The notes under the pieces are model-generated. The model was given only the letters and a program-made list of their open reading frames with translations, was not told the origin of the DNA and did not search any database. A DNA stretch of 64,000 bases from Rhodocollybia butyracea (Eukaryota; Basidiomycota; Agaricomycetes; Agaricales; Omphalotaceae). Positions 12,259-24,367 of the stretch are shown here, in pieces. How positions within the stretch are numbered: the stretch's first letter is position 1; each line of letters starts with the position of its first letter. The stretch covers positions 205,842 to 269,841 of the forward strand of contig JADNRY010000061.1 in assembly GCA_015501585.1 (NCBI GenBank). Direction: 5' to 3'. The position numbers and the translations under genes are program-made.

Positions 12259-14110
12259 TCCAACCAAGCTCGGAGGGGCTTGTAATCGCCATTCAGGGAT
12301 CTGGGATTTAATGGAGGTGAACGGGAAGGACGGGATTCAGGACAAATTATACTTGCACACAAGCGCGCATTCCCTTATATCTATCTACCGTATCTGCTAC
12401 AATTAACTCTTCGTATCGTATATGTACCATACCATTCTCGAGCCCACTTTATTCTCGCTTTCATCGTCTCCTTGTTTGTTCGTTGTGCTTGTTCTGTTTT
12501 CTATCCCTTCCTCCTTCCTCGTCTTATATGGGATTTCTTATTATTTATTTCTGTGTTTTTCCTTGATTTCCTTGAGCGGTGGTTGGTTGGTACCTGCTCT
12601 CCTCCCTCTCTGTTCTCTGCCTCCTACTTATTAGATCTCTTTCGCCCCTCCCCGTTGTCTCGTACCAGTCTGGTACTTGACATCATTTCTTTCAACTTTA
12701 AATTACTTGTACAACATAGTACGACGACACAGCTGTTTTTCTCTCTTCGTTGTCTATATCATTACCACGTCTCGCTATCTGTTGGTTATTCTGCTTTTTT
12801 TCTCCTCGATCAACTCTCCTCCATTTTTGGTTGTTGTCTGTCTAATAGTCTCTTGTCTCGTGTATCTTGTTTTGTTTCCAGTGATGATAATCTCCTTTTG
12901 ATCTCTTATCCGTCATATCCAACAAAGTTACGGCTACAGCGTCAGGGTCAAATCCTCTCTGTTTTAGGATGATATCCAACGCTTTGACAGGGATATTCCG
13001 GTATCGTCTTGAATTTCTAGTCAATGAGTGATCAAGTTACGAGTTATCAGGTTACCATATGAGAGTTTGCTAGTAGTCACTTCACCAACAGTCCGCCGTT
13101 ACTTCACCAGGTCTGGCTTCACAACTACGATAAATTCAAAGATACTCATGCCTTCAATAATTTTGCTTTCTTATAAGACCACGCGAGACAAGTCTACCCG
13201 GTCGTGATCAACGGACCTGTAGAGTTAGCTGTAATAGAGAACAGGGAAGAAGATACTGGCTAATACTGAATGGACTGATGGATGCTAGTAGACGCATACT
13301 TGAAGGAGCAAGCTAATGTCCGATTGGGACTTGAGCGCTTGAGCTTGAAGCTTGACGCGTGACGAGCCGCCACACGGTAAAGCACAAACCCCTTCAATAG
13401 GTTTGTGTGCTAATGCTTAATCTAGGTACTGAAAACAGCGAACTAGTTGGTAACGGCTCAAGTGAAGTCTGGTCCAGTAGAATGGAGTCACGACTAGATT
13501 GTCGCGTTGTTTTCTCACTGGATATTATATTGCCTTTGGCTAGTAGCTTGTGCCGTTCATGCACATGTCTCGCCGAGTAGTTCATGCTTCATGGTTGCGC
13601 TTAAGTAGAACGTCTGCCGTGCAAGCTTTCTGAGACGGCGAGCGTTTGAACGTTTGCCTGTTGTTCGTTTCGTTCTCCAAACCGTCCTCCATCTTCTCCA
13701 GGGTATTAGATCGGATGATTGGTTCTATTTTGGGATGATATTCAGCGCATTGACCTCAACGTACTTTATTAGCAAGCAACTCGAGTGACATCATCGCTGG
13801 AAAAGGACAACTGGATTCCCCTTCCAGCGCATCGATCACGATCGAGCTCTTTAAGCTTCAGCACTTCTGCGAGGCAGACCAGTAAATTATTGCTCTGTTA
13901 TTCAGATCTCCTGTGATTCAGTTAAGGCGAGGAGAGAAGGGAAGCTTCGATCTCAAGCTTTTGTAGGATGGTGTGCAACTCTACACTTGTGAGTGGGTAG
14001 CGGAGCTCTTCATAAACAATTGGCGGCAGCTGTGAACATGATTCTTGTCCGCGAGTGTTCGTCCTACCTTATATTGTGTTCATAAAAAATGATGCTTCAC
14101 ATCGATAAAG
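12259..14110. other. Intergenic region, pyrimidine-rich in first half
   Basis: No gene is supported here. From about 12420 to 12900 the plus strand is strongly T/C-rich and probably contains the 3' UTR of the LUFS gene. The short open frames in it are leucine/serine/phenylalanine-rich, as expected of pyrimidine-rich DNA. The remainder to the tRNA shows nothing recognisable. Confidence 0.6.
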
Positions 14111-14201
14111 CTCCCTGGCTGGGAGTCGAACCCAGCTTTCGCGCGAGATAGCATAATTCAAATTCGAGGTGACAGGCGCGTGTACTTACTACCATCAGGG
14201 A
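14111..14201 (-). tRNA. tRNA-Asp(GTC)-like gene with 24-nt intron and short D arm
   Basis: Read on the minus strand from 14201. The acceptor TCCCTGA pairs with CCAGGGA except the last position, with G73. The anticodon stem CGCGC (14180-14176) pairs perfectly with GCGCG (14144-14140). The loop is C-T-GTC-A-C with the GTC anticodon at 14173-14171. A 24-nt intron at about 14169-14146 sits at the canonical position after base 37. The T arm CTGGG-TTCGACT-CCCAG is perfect. The oddity is the D arm: only about 12 nt (GTAGTAAGTACA) instead of about 17, lacking the GG of the D loop. It could be a functional divergent tRNA-Asp or a decaying copy. Confidence 0.68.
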
Positions 14202-14354
14202 ATGGATTGTGCGGATGGATATGGTCTAAAGTTTGAGTCCTCCAAGGGCGGTCACACAATTTGGCTACAATGGAGCGAAGGACGACATGGATAGCAATTA
14301 CGACTAAAAATCAGCATGAAACCAGACAGTACTAACGAGAGATCTCCCTCCCGC

Positions 14355-17079
14355 CTAATCAAGCACCCGCAGCGCTTCTGGCACAACACTATGAACTTGC
14401 CCATCAACCATCTTCCTTCTCCTCTCTCCGACTTTCCAGATGACATCTTTCAGCTCTTGCACCACCTCACCGCCAGGGCCCCACCTTTCCCTCGATGGCA
14501 GTCGATCCTCCGCGTCTTCCTTCGCCTTCTTCGCCAGTTGTATACGCTCCTCCCTACTCAGCTTGGAGCGCTCGCGCCTAAAAGCGCCAGCGACACCAGA
14601 GTCCCCTTCGTAAACTTGTTCTATCCCAGGAGGCGGTAAATGATGAGAGGAAGATGTAAGTAAAAGATGTGATGTAACATCATCCGTGGTGTTGACGACT
14701 ACCACAGGGTCATGAGGATCCGAGGAGACTTCGTACTCCAGAGGAGACATGTAGGGTTTTTCCGACGATTCATCGCTTCCATCATGCCCCAGGGCAGGAA
14801 GTTCATGGAATGATCTTCAGAAGAAAACTCGTCCTCGGATTCCTCTGAATGTTGTTGAGGGGGTGAAAGGACATCGAGGAGACGCTCTCGTCCTCTTTCG
14901 CACTCTCGCAAGGCAAGTCCTAGTTCGCGACGAAGGCGTTCGTAGGCCAGTAGAGCTGGGTGTTCATCTTTTCCTGGAGTTGAGCGGAGGGACCTGCGTT
15001 TGAGCTATTTTCGGAGCCATCTTTACCAGTAATCGGGTCTGATTTCAATGCAGCAACGCATTCAACCAATTGACCTCGCGCATCTTCCAACGCAGACGCT
15101 ATAGCCTCGATATGGGAAGCAAATCTGTTGAGATGGCTCGGCATCGGCGCGAACGAATCTTGGACAGTTCTCCCCCTTCGGCTCAACAGTGATGACCTCG
15201 CGGTCTCACTGAAAGACATCATTTCTGACATCCTCAGGTCTGTGGAAGGACTGGGTGTCCCATCCTGCAACTTCTGGTCGTCCACCACGTCCAAAGCTGA
15301 CGTCAGACGTGCGCTTGCATCCACTAGTGTGCTCGTTAAAAGCATCATCACACTCTTCACATCCTCCCAATATGCGTCATCGTCTCTTTCCTCTGCAAAC
15401 CGCAGCGCAAGGAGATGTGAGCACGCATATCGCTTTGAAGCCAGAGCATTCTGTAGTGCTAGGTTTAGCGAGGAGAAGGATAACGGGTGTCTTGGAGCCT
15501 GTATTGCGGTAAACCGTGATGAGGAGGATATGGTCGCGAATTTTGGAGAGCGTTGAGGACGAGTGGGAAAGCCAGTTAAAGAATCTGAGGAACGTGGGGA
15601 TTTCATAGGAGGTGAGTTGGGCGATGAGACTGATGATCGAAGGGCATACAGGCCTCCGATTGTACGCGTTCGACGTAATCTTAAAGCAGCACGTCCGAAC
15701 GGTTGTGACTCGTCATATGAACTGTTTTCCGTTTTACTACTGGTGTCAGCATCATTTGCTGCTTCGGCTTCCTCCAGAACACCTTCCAGCTGCTGTTCCG
15801 GTATCTCGGCACTGGGTGTGACCGGCGCGCTGAGGCTCTTGTTAAAAGATCCTGTTGCGTGGAGAAGCGCGGATAGATCTGAGCGACGTTTTTCTCGTCG
15901 CTTGGTGAGTTGCATGGACGGGCTTCCCGCATGAGCTAGAAACGAATACGAGCCGTTCCAGGTAGCCCGTTTATCGACCGGATCAGGTACAGATATTGTG
16001 CGTCTTCGGGAATCGGGATAGGAAAATGGTCGGGAGGAGAGAGCGGCAGGTATGATTTAAATGGTGCAGGAGAGGGAGGCGCGTACATCTCTGATATTTG
16101 TGCCAGTTCAGAGTGAGAGGTAAGGGCTGAAAGTAATTGGCGAACATCATCACATTGGTTCTGAGTCGTCAACAGAGTCGAATGGAGAGCGACGCGAAGG
16201 GATGAGGAAGGAGAAGAGGGAGTGCTTGTTGTGCTGAACCATTTTCAGTATGAATTTCATTCTACAGTGGTAAGTCACGTACGTTTCGTCTTTTTCAAGG
16301 GTCGTCATAGCTTCCTGGACAACCGAATCCCATACGTTTCCGGCTGCTATAAGGTCATCAAGGGTATCCAAGTACTGTTCGAACCATCTAGTCAGTGAGA
16401 ATGAAAGGAACAAGAGAAATCACGTACGGGGGTCATATCATGTTTCGAAGATTCGGGATCCCATATATACAAAAGCGAGGCTGATATCCCAAATAATAAA
16501 AGACTCGCAAAATAATAGCCGGCTCCAAATAAAATGGTAATGAGTGCTAGAGCCAGAAAGAACGTATAGTACTGAGTATCAGTTGATAAGGAATGGATAG
16601 GTTGTAGCGTCTCTGAAGGTTCAAGACTTGAATTCCGGCTGTGATGACCAGGCAAACGCGGGAGTTGGGTATTATGAGGTTGTAATATAGACGATGATAG
16701 AAGTGAGGAGGAAATGACATTGTATTTGAACCGTTCCACAAAAGCAGAAGATGCCTGCTTTGAAATCATGGAACGTATGGTCTAAAGAACATACAGTTAA
16801 CCACTGCAAGTTTGGAGTGATTTACAGCGTACCTGAACAATATCTTTGAGGAAATTTGGACACGTTTCTTGATGAATTATTCCATCTTCGAAAGCTGGTT
16901 CGTCTGAGCAGTCCTCTTGCGCTAGCAGGAACTCGGCGGCTCCGCCTGGCATTAACTTGGGGTCTTCTCCAACTTCTACAAGTCAGATACAATGAGCTTC
17001 GAGATTAGTGACCGGAATTTGCACTGGTACCTCTGAGATACTGCTCCAGTGGGTGATCATCGAATACGGGCTGAGCCAT
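14355..17079 (-). CDS. Vezatin/Inp2-like membrane protein
   Basis: Multi-exon gene. The N-terminus [16 protein letters not shown] joins across an intron to [27 protein letters not shown], then [23 protein letters not shown] hydrophobic hairpin follows ([37 protein letters not shown]). Downstream are helical segments ([87 protein letters not shown]) and a charged C-terminus ([24 protein letters not shown]). This layout matches fungal vezatin-type myosin-binding proteins, which include the peroxisome-inheritance receptor Inp2. Assignment rests on architecture and recalled similarity. The start is the only ATG in frame with the first exon; the stop is at 14355. Confidence 0.6.
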
Positions 17080-18140
17080 AAGTGGGCAGATAAACGCCCA
17101 GTTAATCCAGTTTAGCCGTTCACAGAGATTGGTCGTAAAGGGTTAGGTTATCGTCACGGGAAAAGCAATAGTATACAAGAGAAGTTTGAGAGAAGTGCTG
17201 GGTTCTAAGGTCCAAATGCGAGAAAAAGTCGTAAAAGACAAAGCACAAGCTGAGAAACCACAGGGTTGAAATTGTGCGCCCCGGAAACATGGGCGCTTAA
17301 AACTGCTAAAACGAGGCCCGGATTTGAAATTGAACTTAATCCAACAGATGCGTTCCGCCGGACCTCCTCCAGTGATGTTCATTGTTGGTTGTCCCGCCCC
17401 AGCTCGCCCAGCTTGTACCTATAGCTAATGTAGGAGCTGTAGACCTTAGGTGCATCTTTCACCGCGCTTAGTAGGTACCCCACAGATGAGCTGGTGCAGT
17501 AAACAGCCTACTCTCACAATATATGTACCTGGGACCGCCAATATGTACTCATGCTATATTTGGGACCTCGCTTTCCGTGTCACATATACCATGTGTACGG
17601 CGGGACTCGGTGTAACCGCCCCTGTAATACCCTCAGGATCGTACACCTGGACAACACCTGGGCAACCAATTTATCTTGTTTCTTTCTCTTCCAGTGAGCA
17701 GCTCCTATCTCTCAAAGCTAGCCGGTGTCCCAGCCTTCCAGGTGTTCCTCAAATCCCAGTCTATTCAGTCAGATCTTTTGCTACGCCACCGTTTGACAAG
17801 GTGGATGTAAACATCAGGAGAAACACCAGGAGAAACACTGTCGAGAATCGATACTTCGATTCTTGGAAGGCCTGGACCAGAGCCTCCCTAACCCTGATTT
17901 TTCAATGCACACGCAACTTCGCGACCAATATCAAGGGAAAAGCAACTGCGTTCTTCATTACCCAATTTCCAGCTAACAATCGCCACGAAAAAAACTTCAT
18001 ATTGCATCGATATTCTATCCTATTGTATCTGGCCGTTTGCTCCATACTGAAATAGTGCTAGTAGTCCTAGTGTCCCACTGACTCTGCACCAATTATTAGC
18101 CTACAGGCGAAGATGCTCCTAGCGTAAGATTAAAAAGGAT
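17080..18140. other. Intergenic region without a supported gene
   Basis: A 201-codon open frame (17450-18055, +) lies here. It has no recognisable domain, no intron pattern and an odd Cys/Trp/Ser-rich composition, so it is not called a gene. A 12-bp unit is tandemly doubled near 17815-17840. Confidence 0.5.
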
Positions 18141-19170
18141 TTAAAACCATCGCGTTGAATCAGAATTATCCGTGCGTCGAAGACTACTACCCCATGTTCG
18201 CGGTTGCGCTTGGCCCACCTCCCCATCAGCTACAACGTTCGGTCGCCGCCGCCGACGCTTCCAGGTGTAAAATCCTAACAATGTAACGAGTGTCAAGCCG
18301 ATCCCTAGTCCCACAGTGAGACCTACAGCATCGGCGACGAGTTGTTTATGGCTTGAGTTTGAAGACTGTGCAGATGAAGAAGGGGTGGTAGATGTAGAGG
18401 AGGTTAAAGTTGAAGGGACACTGAATCCTGGCAGAGAAACAGTAGGGGGTAAGGTTGGCGTAGGTAAGAAGGACGAAGGTGAGCTAAGGAAGGAACATCA
18501 GCATCGCGGAATAAAAGCGACGAATCGGCAACGTACGAGTTGGCCGTCACTTCGAGCTTGAAGTTTCCAATGTCCAAATGGGATGGGATTTGACCGGGCG
18601 AAAAAGTCACGGTCAAAGTCGTGGTCTCGCTTTCGGGTAGATTGAGAATAGCAGCCACTCCGACACTCGAATTCGCTGAAGTAGCGATAGAGGTGCTCCC
18701 GGCCGTGACCGTAATATTAATGGTTGCATTTGAAGATGAAGAGGTCGTAAAAAATAGCGCCGCCGCTGAGTCGCGCATCAAATCAATTGGTTATACCACA
18801 ACAAGCATGTATTCTCACCTTGGAATTCCAGAAACATTTGAGGTACGATGTTTGCACCTTGGGGTCCTGGACCTTCCGTAGTCACTATTGTCTCCCCACC
18901 CAATGTTAAGACCTGCCTGAAAAAAATGCATCGAAAATAGGCTTCAAGACTAATACTAATCAAGACTCACCATCCACCGAGGCAGCTGGGGTCGAACGAA
19001 TCAGAGCCGGTGACATTACAAAGAAAAGGACTGTAGTCAATCTGAGGCGAAGTGTTCAATATCGTGATGTTCTGCATGGATCCACCCTGTGCTAAACATT
19101 GGAAAATCGACGCGAGGGAGAAAAATGACCGAGCCAGGACATTGGATAGAGATGACCGGCGCGCCAGCAT
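18141..19170 (-). CDS. Orphan type I membrane glycoprotein
   Basis: Four exons join in frame. The N-terminus MLARRSSLSNVLARSFFSLASIFQCLA is a likely signal peptide. An extracellular part follows with several N-glycosylation sequons (QNITILN, CNVTGSD, SNATINITV) and a beta-sandwich-like segment (SVGVAAILNLPESETTTLTVTFSPGQIPSHLDIGNFKLEV). A perfect 53-nt intron (GTACGT...CTGAT...TTAG) then restores the frame to a Ser/Thr/Pro-rich stalk, one transmembrane helix (VADAVGLTVGLGIGLTLVTLLGFYTW), a basic stop-transfer KRRRR and a short cytoplasmic tail ending at TAA 18141-18143. This plan resembles fungal cell-surface sensors, but I recognise no named family. The orientation makes the tail cytosolic. 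Confidence 0.65.
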
Positions 19171-20196
19171 TCAATGCAATGAAGCAAGCGGGGTATGGGT
19201 CAACAAGAAGGCGCCAGAATGGATCGTCAGAGTTTAAGATGAGAGAGAAGAGGAAGAAAGTGGCCGCGCGCGGTTACTCCTGACAACAGGGGAGGGCCAA
19301 GGCGTTCACAGGCACGTAACGCTTTATAATTAATTTTCCGGTCGAACCTGATATATGTACATAAACCCAAAGTGGGTAAAGCCTATGAAGTTACTTCCCG
19401 ACATACGTACTTGTTGGCAGTCACGATAGGCCGGGAGGAGTAGAGAAGATTGCTCAAAGGTTTCAGATCCACGTAGTGTGGACAGAACTGCTCATGTGAA
19501 CAAAATCAGCGGAAACGATAGAGATAACTGGAGATAGGCGTAACCTTAGACTCACAGGGTATCGGGGTTCTCAGGAATACGAAGATCTTTGATGTCGAGG
19601 CTATCGATGCGCCGTTCAACGAGCGATTTACATACCATCCTTTCAGCGGAAAAAACTCACAACTATAGCCAGAGGACTTGGATATAGATCATATGGCAAA
19701 GATGCAATAAGGAAAACGGACCGGATAACAAGCAAAGTGTTGATCGTAACCAGTGCCAGCCAAATGTCAGCCAGTGCCACACATCGAATTGTGCAAATCA
19801 ATCTACAAACGCGATATCATCGCAGTGACCGGAACAACATGATATGCCTGGGCTGTTGAACTGCTGGACAACATTTCTTCATGAGTTTAGGAACGAAAAC
19901 AGGCCCTCTCAAGAACATATGTCACATACCGAGAAACCGAGACGCATGTCCGAACATAAAGAATCTGAACATCAGGAACTCGAGGTCTTGTGGCGACAGT
20001 GAAAATGTACGTAAGATCTTCCAGCGAAAGTTCCAAAACAGGACAAAATGTCAGTGTTATAAAGCATAGCTAGATTTGGGACGGTCATCACAAAACAAAG
20101 GTTGATAGTCGAATTTGAGTCAATTCGTATTCACATGTCGTGGAAAAATAATCAAATTGCAGTTTATGCATATCTATGTCTGAACACCGCAAATAA
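19171..20196. other. Intergenic region, nothing recognised
   Basis: About 1 kb between two minus-strand genes. Only short open frames without family resemblance are present; I see no RNA gene, repeat or terminator-like structure. Confidence 0.5.
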
Positions 20197-21194
20197 TTAG
20201 ATAGCCTTGCTCTTCACCATTTCTGCAAACTGATGAGCATATGACTGAAGAAACAATCAAAAAAAACTTACGTTCAACCTCCGCGACCGCCGAGAGCAGA
20301 AGGTCACGCTGCGTCTTCTCATCCTGCAAGTTGGCAAGAACCTTGTCGATGACAGCTTTGGTGAGCTCAGCCTGTTCACTCTCCTTCTGCTGCTGCTCGT
20401 AACGGACCCAACTGTCAAGGACCGACTTGAGTTCAGAAGCCATAACAACCTTTTGCTTTTGGACGAAAGAGGCAGACTCAAGCTGGGCAGTTTCCTGCAA
20501 CATTTGCTAGTCAGGAATAGCGTACCAAAGTGGAAATGGTGCCTACTTTTGACAGAGCGAAAAGGCTCTGGGTCAAAGCGACTACATCCTTCATTTGGCC
20601 GACAGAGTCGATTCGGTCCTTGACGGCCTGGGTGTGCTCAGCACGAGCCTTGTCCAAAACGTCTTTGATCTTCTGGACCTGGCTTTCGGCCCAGTTGACG
20701 TAGGGCTCACGAATAGCCTGCCAAAACAATAATAATGAGAATCCAACGAACATGGGTGAGATATGCGAAACGCACCTTGGCCATATATGTCAGGAAAATA
20801 ATGGATCCAACGAGGAGAACCGTCTCCTCATTTACTACATAGAGTTCTTGAGAGATTGCAGCAGCGGCGAGACCAGTTCCGAGAAGAGCAGTCCCGGTCT
20901 TGGTGATGAGGTTGGGTTGAGAAGGAAGTTTGTTAATGATTTCCGACGCGCGTTCGGAGGGTGGAGGAGGATTTGAAGAGCTCATGGAGCGTCTGCATTC
21001 AATAAACAAGATTATTAGAACCTTTGAACAAGAAATGGACAATTTTATCGAGACGTACGACGAAAAGGTTTGCGGTACTGCAGCGACCAGCCTGGGCCGG
21101 GCTAAAACAACACTTTTAGAGATTGTGCATCGTTAACAGCTCTTATACGCTTACCGACAGCCCTTAGAGAGCCTACAGCAAGTCTAGAGGCCAT
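20197..21194 (-). CDS. ATP4: ATP synthase F0 subunit b, mitochondrial
   Basis: Peripheral-stalk subunit of mitochondrial ATP synthase. Exons join to MASRLAVGSLRAVARPRLVAAVPQTFSSRSMSSS, an Arg/Ser/Ala-rich amphipathic mitochondrial presequence. PSERASEIINKLPSQPNLITKTGTALLGTGLAAAAISQELYVVNEET follows, then a membrane hairpin (LLVGSIIFLTYMAK). A long charged helix (AIREPYVNWAESQVQKIKDVLDKARAEHTQAVKDRIDSV to SELKSVLDSWVRYEQQQKESEQAELTKAVIDKVLANL) ends VEQMVKSKAI with TAA at 20197-20199. This is the standard fungal Atp4 plan at about 245 aa. The first intron falls inside the presequence. A 28-bp tandem repeat lies in the upstream region (21332-21415). Confidence 0.94.
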
Positions 21195-21331
21195 AGTTTT
21201 CGAGAGTTGTGGAAACCAATCGGGCAAATGACATCCGAAATCTCACGATGGGCGTTTGATGGGCGCTACACTTTTTTCCGTGAAAAGTTTCCGAAACTAC
21301 TCTTCGCGCACAGAAATTACAGATACGATTT

Positions 21332-21415
21332 TTCCTGTACAGAAGCAACAGATACTACATTCCTGTACAGAAGCAACAGATACTACATTCCCGTACAGAA
21401 ACAACAAATACTACT
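21332..21415. repeat. 28-bp tandem repeat, three copies
   Basis: Three head-to-tail copies of a 28-bp unit beginning TTCCTGTACAGAAGC start at 21332, 21360 and 21388. The first two are identical and the third has a few changes. It lies between the ATP4 start and the 3' end of the Ytp1-like gene, 138 bp upstream of the ATP4 ATG. Confidence 0.9.
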
Positions 21416-21506
21416 CATCCCCGTATTACAAAAGCAGTCAACAAGAATATTATTAATTTCTAGATTTGTCCAGCGTCGAGCGACTCTTACCATGACCCAC
21501 AGCATC

Positions 21507-23586
21507 TCAATCTTCCTCTTCTTCCTCTTCGCCTAAAATATGCTGCTGCTCTGCGCCCCTGCTTTCAACGGTTTGAGACCTTGATGGCACACGCGCGTAC
21601 CACTTTGCAGCAGAAGCAGACAGTGGTGTTCGTAGTTCAATATCCCCAACCATAACATCTTCATCATAACCCGGATGATGCGCACGGGTAGATGGCGAGG
21701 AAGCATTTCGTCCGGAAGTCGCGTATAAGTTGATGAGAGAGACAATGATGAGGTATAAGATGAACGATATACTGGCGCGGAAATGTCAGCAAAGGAAGAG
21801 GAGATGAACGGTAGATGAACGTACCTGAACATGATCAAGATATATGTGACATGGTCCATCTCGTTGTCATGCACAAAATCAAGCTCTTCATCTGTAGCCG
21901 ACATGAATAGAATGCTAACAGTACAATGAGTAGTGAACGATCGAGATAATCAGAAGGCCTACCCAGCGGAAACGAGAAGCTGTAGGGAAAATCAGTGACC
22001 AAGAAGAAACACGGAAATTTGTAAACGACTCACGAAAGGAGGTAGATGGCGGAAAACTTTTGCTGCTGCGTTCTTCTCTTCTTGAGCTTCTCTGGCATGG
22101 TCTGTCGTTGGCGCATACAACTCTCTGGGACTACGCGGTGTCGCATCCGCCAACGTATGATCACTGTTGGTATCATCAGGGAACACAGAGACAGTGCTGC
22201 AACTGGCAAACGTAGGAACGAAGAAGCAGATTTCTATGATACGTGTAAACCCTGCGAGTTCAAGTGTGTAACCGAATAGGGCATGAACGCGGGTTGAGAT
22301 CATCAACGCTTGGGCATGTTCTGACATCGCCCACCCAGTGAGAATAATGCTATTTATGGGGTCAGTTTCGCACAAGAAATTAGAGATCAGAACATACATT
22401 AGAGCAGGGACAACTGTTCTCTGAGGAAAAAGGTGAGATCAAGAAAAACTAAGACGGTGAAAGGCTTATGTACTTGATTGTTCCTTGCAAGGAATAGACC
22501 TAAAGCACCTCCCGCCCACCCTGCAATACGTGGTCTTAACGATCAAGCTACAACCAAAGGATTCAAGACGCACAGAGGATACCGAGGATTCTAGAAGACG
22601 ATCAGTAGGTGAAAAATAAGTATAAGGATGACCTACGTGTGTTGCATATCTTTGACCGACCATGAAGATCCGCGGTGTTCCGTGAATGTATTGACTTGAA
22701 AGATGGTAAGTCAACGAAATAAAAAGGTAAGTGCAACACACCAATGCCCTGCACAAGCCAATCCACTACATCTCAGTACTCAGCGAAGAAGACTATTCTT
22801 GCTATACTAACCCAGAGCATTATAACGCTTTAAAAGAGATCAACGACTGAAAATGAGAAGGTATTCTTGCACTTACCCAGAATCCCACCATTCAGGACTC
22901 TTCCGACTTCTCCGTACCCAGGCTTCACCGACCAGGAGCAAAATGGCCATGATTGTTCCGTAGGCAATGAAACCGCTGCCCATGATATAATGAGCCAGAC
23001 ACTGGCCTAGATGGCCACCTCGACAGTAACCACGGAAAGTGATGGCGCCGAAAAGCATCTGCGTCCATCCAAGAACCGGATAAGACTTGCCGACTATTCC
23101 ATGGAGACGAACAGCCCACGGCCGCAGCGTCTGTTCATGAATGTGCAGTTTGAGATAGATACCCAGCACAAGCTGGGTGAAGATGGGTATTAAAAGGATG
23201 TTGGCCATCGTACCATGGACGCTAGCAAGAAAAGCACGACCTTTATGGGCGTGTCCCAGTATATATCCACCTATGGTTAATGCGATTCCAGTAACCTGAC
23301 AGAGAGAGATAAGAATCAGCTTGTGCAGCTCACTGGTACGCACCTGTAGAGGGACGTGCCATTTGCTTTTGCTGATTCCAAGTACCATTCCCACAGGGAA
23401 TAGTATGCCCCATATTAAACCTTGAAGGAAAATGTGTATCCAAAGTATCGAGTCAACAGGTTTTGACGCATTTTCTTCATCCAGTTCATCAGCATGAGAG
23501 TGAGCAAAGGAGGTCGTCGATATACAAGCAACGAAGAGAGTTAAATACCCTAGCTTATGGTGAATTTCGACCATAGCAGGAGCCAT
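21507..23586 (-). CDS. Ytp1-like multi-transmembrane protein
   Basis: Integral membrane protein with the two-part plan of fungal Ytp1 proteins (DUF2427 followed by Ytp1 domain). The first exons encode a signal peptide or first TM ([21 protein letters not shown]), a cytochrome-b561/DUF2427-like block ([91 protein letters not shown]) and [24 protein letters not shown]. Later exons give [52 protein letters not shown] and a final TM hairpin, with an acidic Glu-rich tail (GEEEEEED) ending at TGA 21507-21509. Conserved His residues resemble heme ligands, but the activity is unknown. At least seven introns. Met1 or Met5 (MAPAMVE) could be the start. Confidence 0.8.
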
Positions 23587-24367
23587 TTCTGAGATACAAC
23601 TTCAAGCTGAGAAATGGCGGTGACCGAGCAGCGTAATGTCAGGGCGTCTATCTGGCGAAAGACGCCACGTGACTATATTCATTCTCGATTCTCGATTCTT
23701 CGATTCGAAACGCGAACGACTATTCCTTGCTACTAGTACATTACTAGTTAAACTACAGGACGGCTAGATAGGGCTAGGCTAACTGCCCCTAGATCTGCTA
23801 CTGGTCGTCTTCTTCAACCGTATCCAATTCTTTCCCTGTCTCCTCTGTTTCTGTTACTTCTTCCGCCACCTCCGTTCCATCTCCAACGATCATCGGAAAC
23901 ATGTCGGAAACGCATTTGGAGCTGCAGGCAGCAAAATCACTTTAGCCGTCGTGGCTTCTAAAAGCTTCTAAACCTTTGGAACAAATGATCCGCTTCCCTT
24001 CCCACTGGCCCGTTACAAGCGTGGCCGTCGGGAATTATCACAGATGGCGAGTGAGTCAAAGAGACTTGGGTTCTCTCAAGCAAAGCTTGCGTTCTCTTTT
24101 TAACTAGATGGCGAATTTAGAGTCATCTCTCGAGGCCTTTTCCGTGTATATGCGCATTGCTATATTATGCCCATGGCGCGCTAAATAATTATACCCCCGC
24201 CAGTCGGAGTAATCGGACATGTTTGGGTAGGCGCATCTGTTTTTCAAAGTTTCGCTGAAACATAAAAGGTTCGCCCCACAGGTTCGCCCCCCACATCTGT
24301 CTTTCTTTCCCCCCTTCGATCTGCTGGTCAGAAATAAACCCTGGTGGTCTACTGAAAACATCCCCTT
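23587..24367. other. Intergenic region between divergent genes
   Basis: Contains the promoters of the Ytp1-like gene (-) and the orphan secreted gene (+). A short acidic open frame ending in EEDDQ lies near 23800-23900 on the minus strand, but it is only about 34 codons and was not called. Confidence 0.5.

Noticed and set aside
12422..12972. Overlapping Leu/Phe/Ser-rich frames on the plus strand
   Set aside because: They follow from T/C-rich sequence and resemble membrane proteins only by composition.
17450..18055. 201-codon open frame on the plus strand
   Set aside because: No recognisable domain, no splice pattern like the neighbouring genes, odd composition and an internal 12-bp tandem repeat. 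Probably chance.
18404..18781. Read-through frame ending in LFLCQDSVSLQL as the C-terminus of the orphan membrane protein
   Set aside because: A perfect 53-nt intron inside it restores a frame with a stalk, transmembrane helix and basic stop-transfer, which is far more plausible.
23790..23910. Acidic mini-frame ending EEDDQ on the minus strand
   Set aside because: Only about 34 codons and no recognisable relative.
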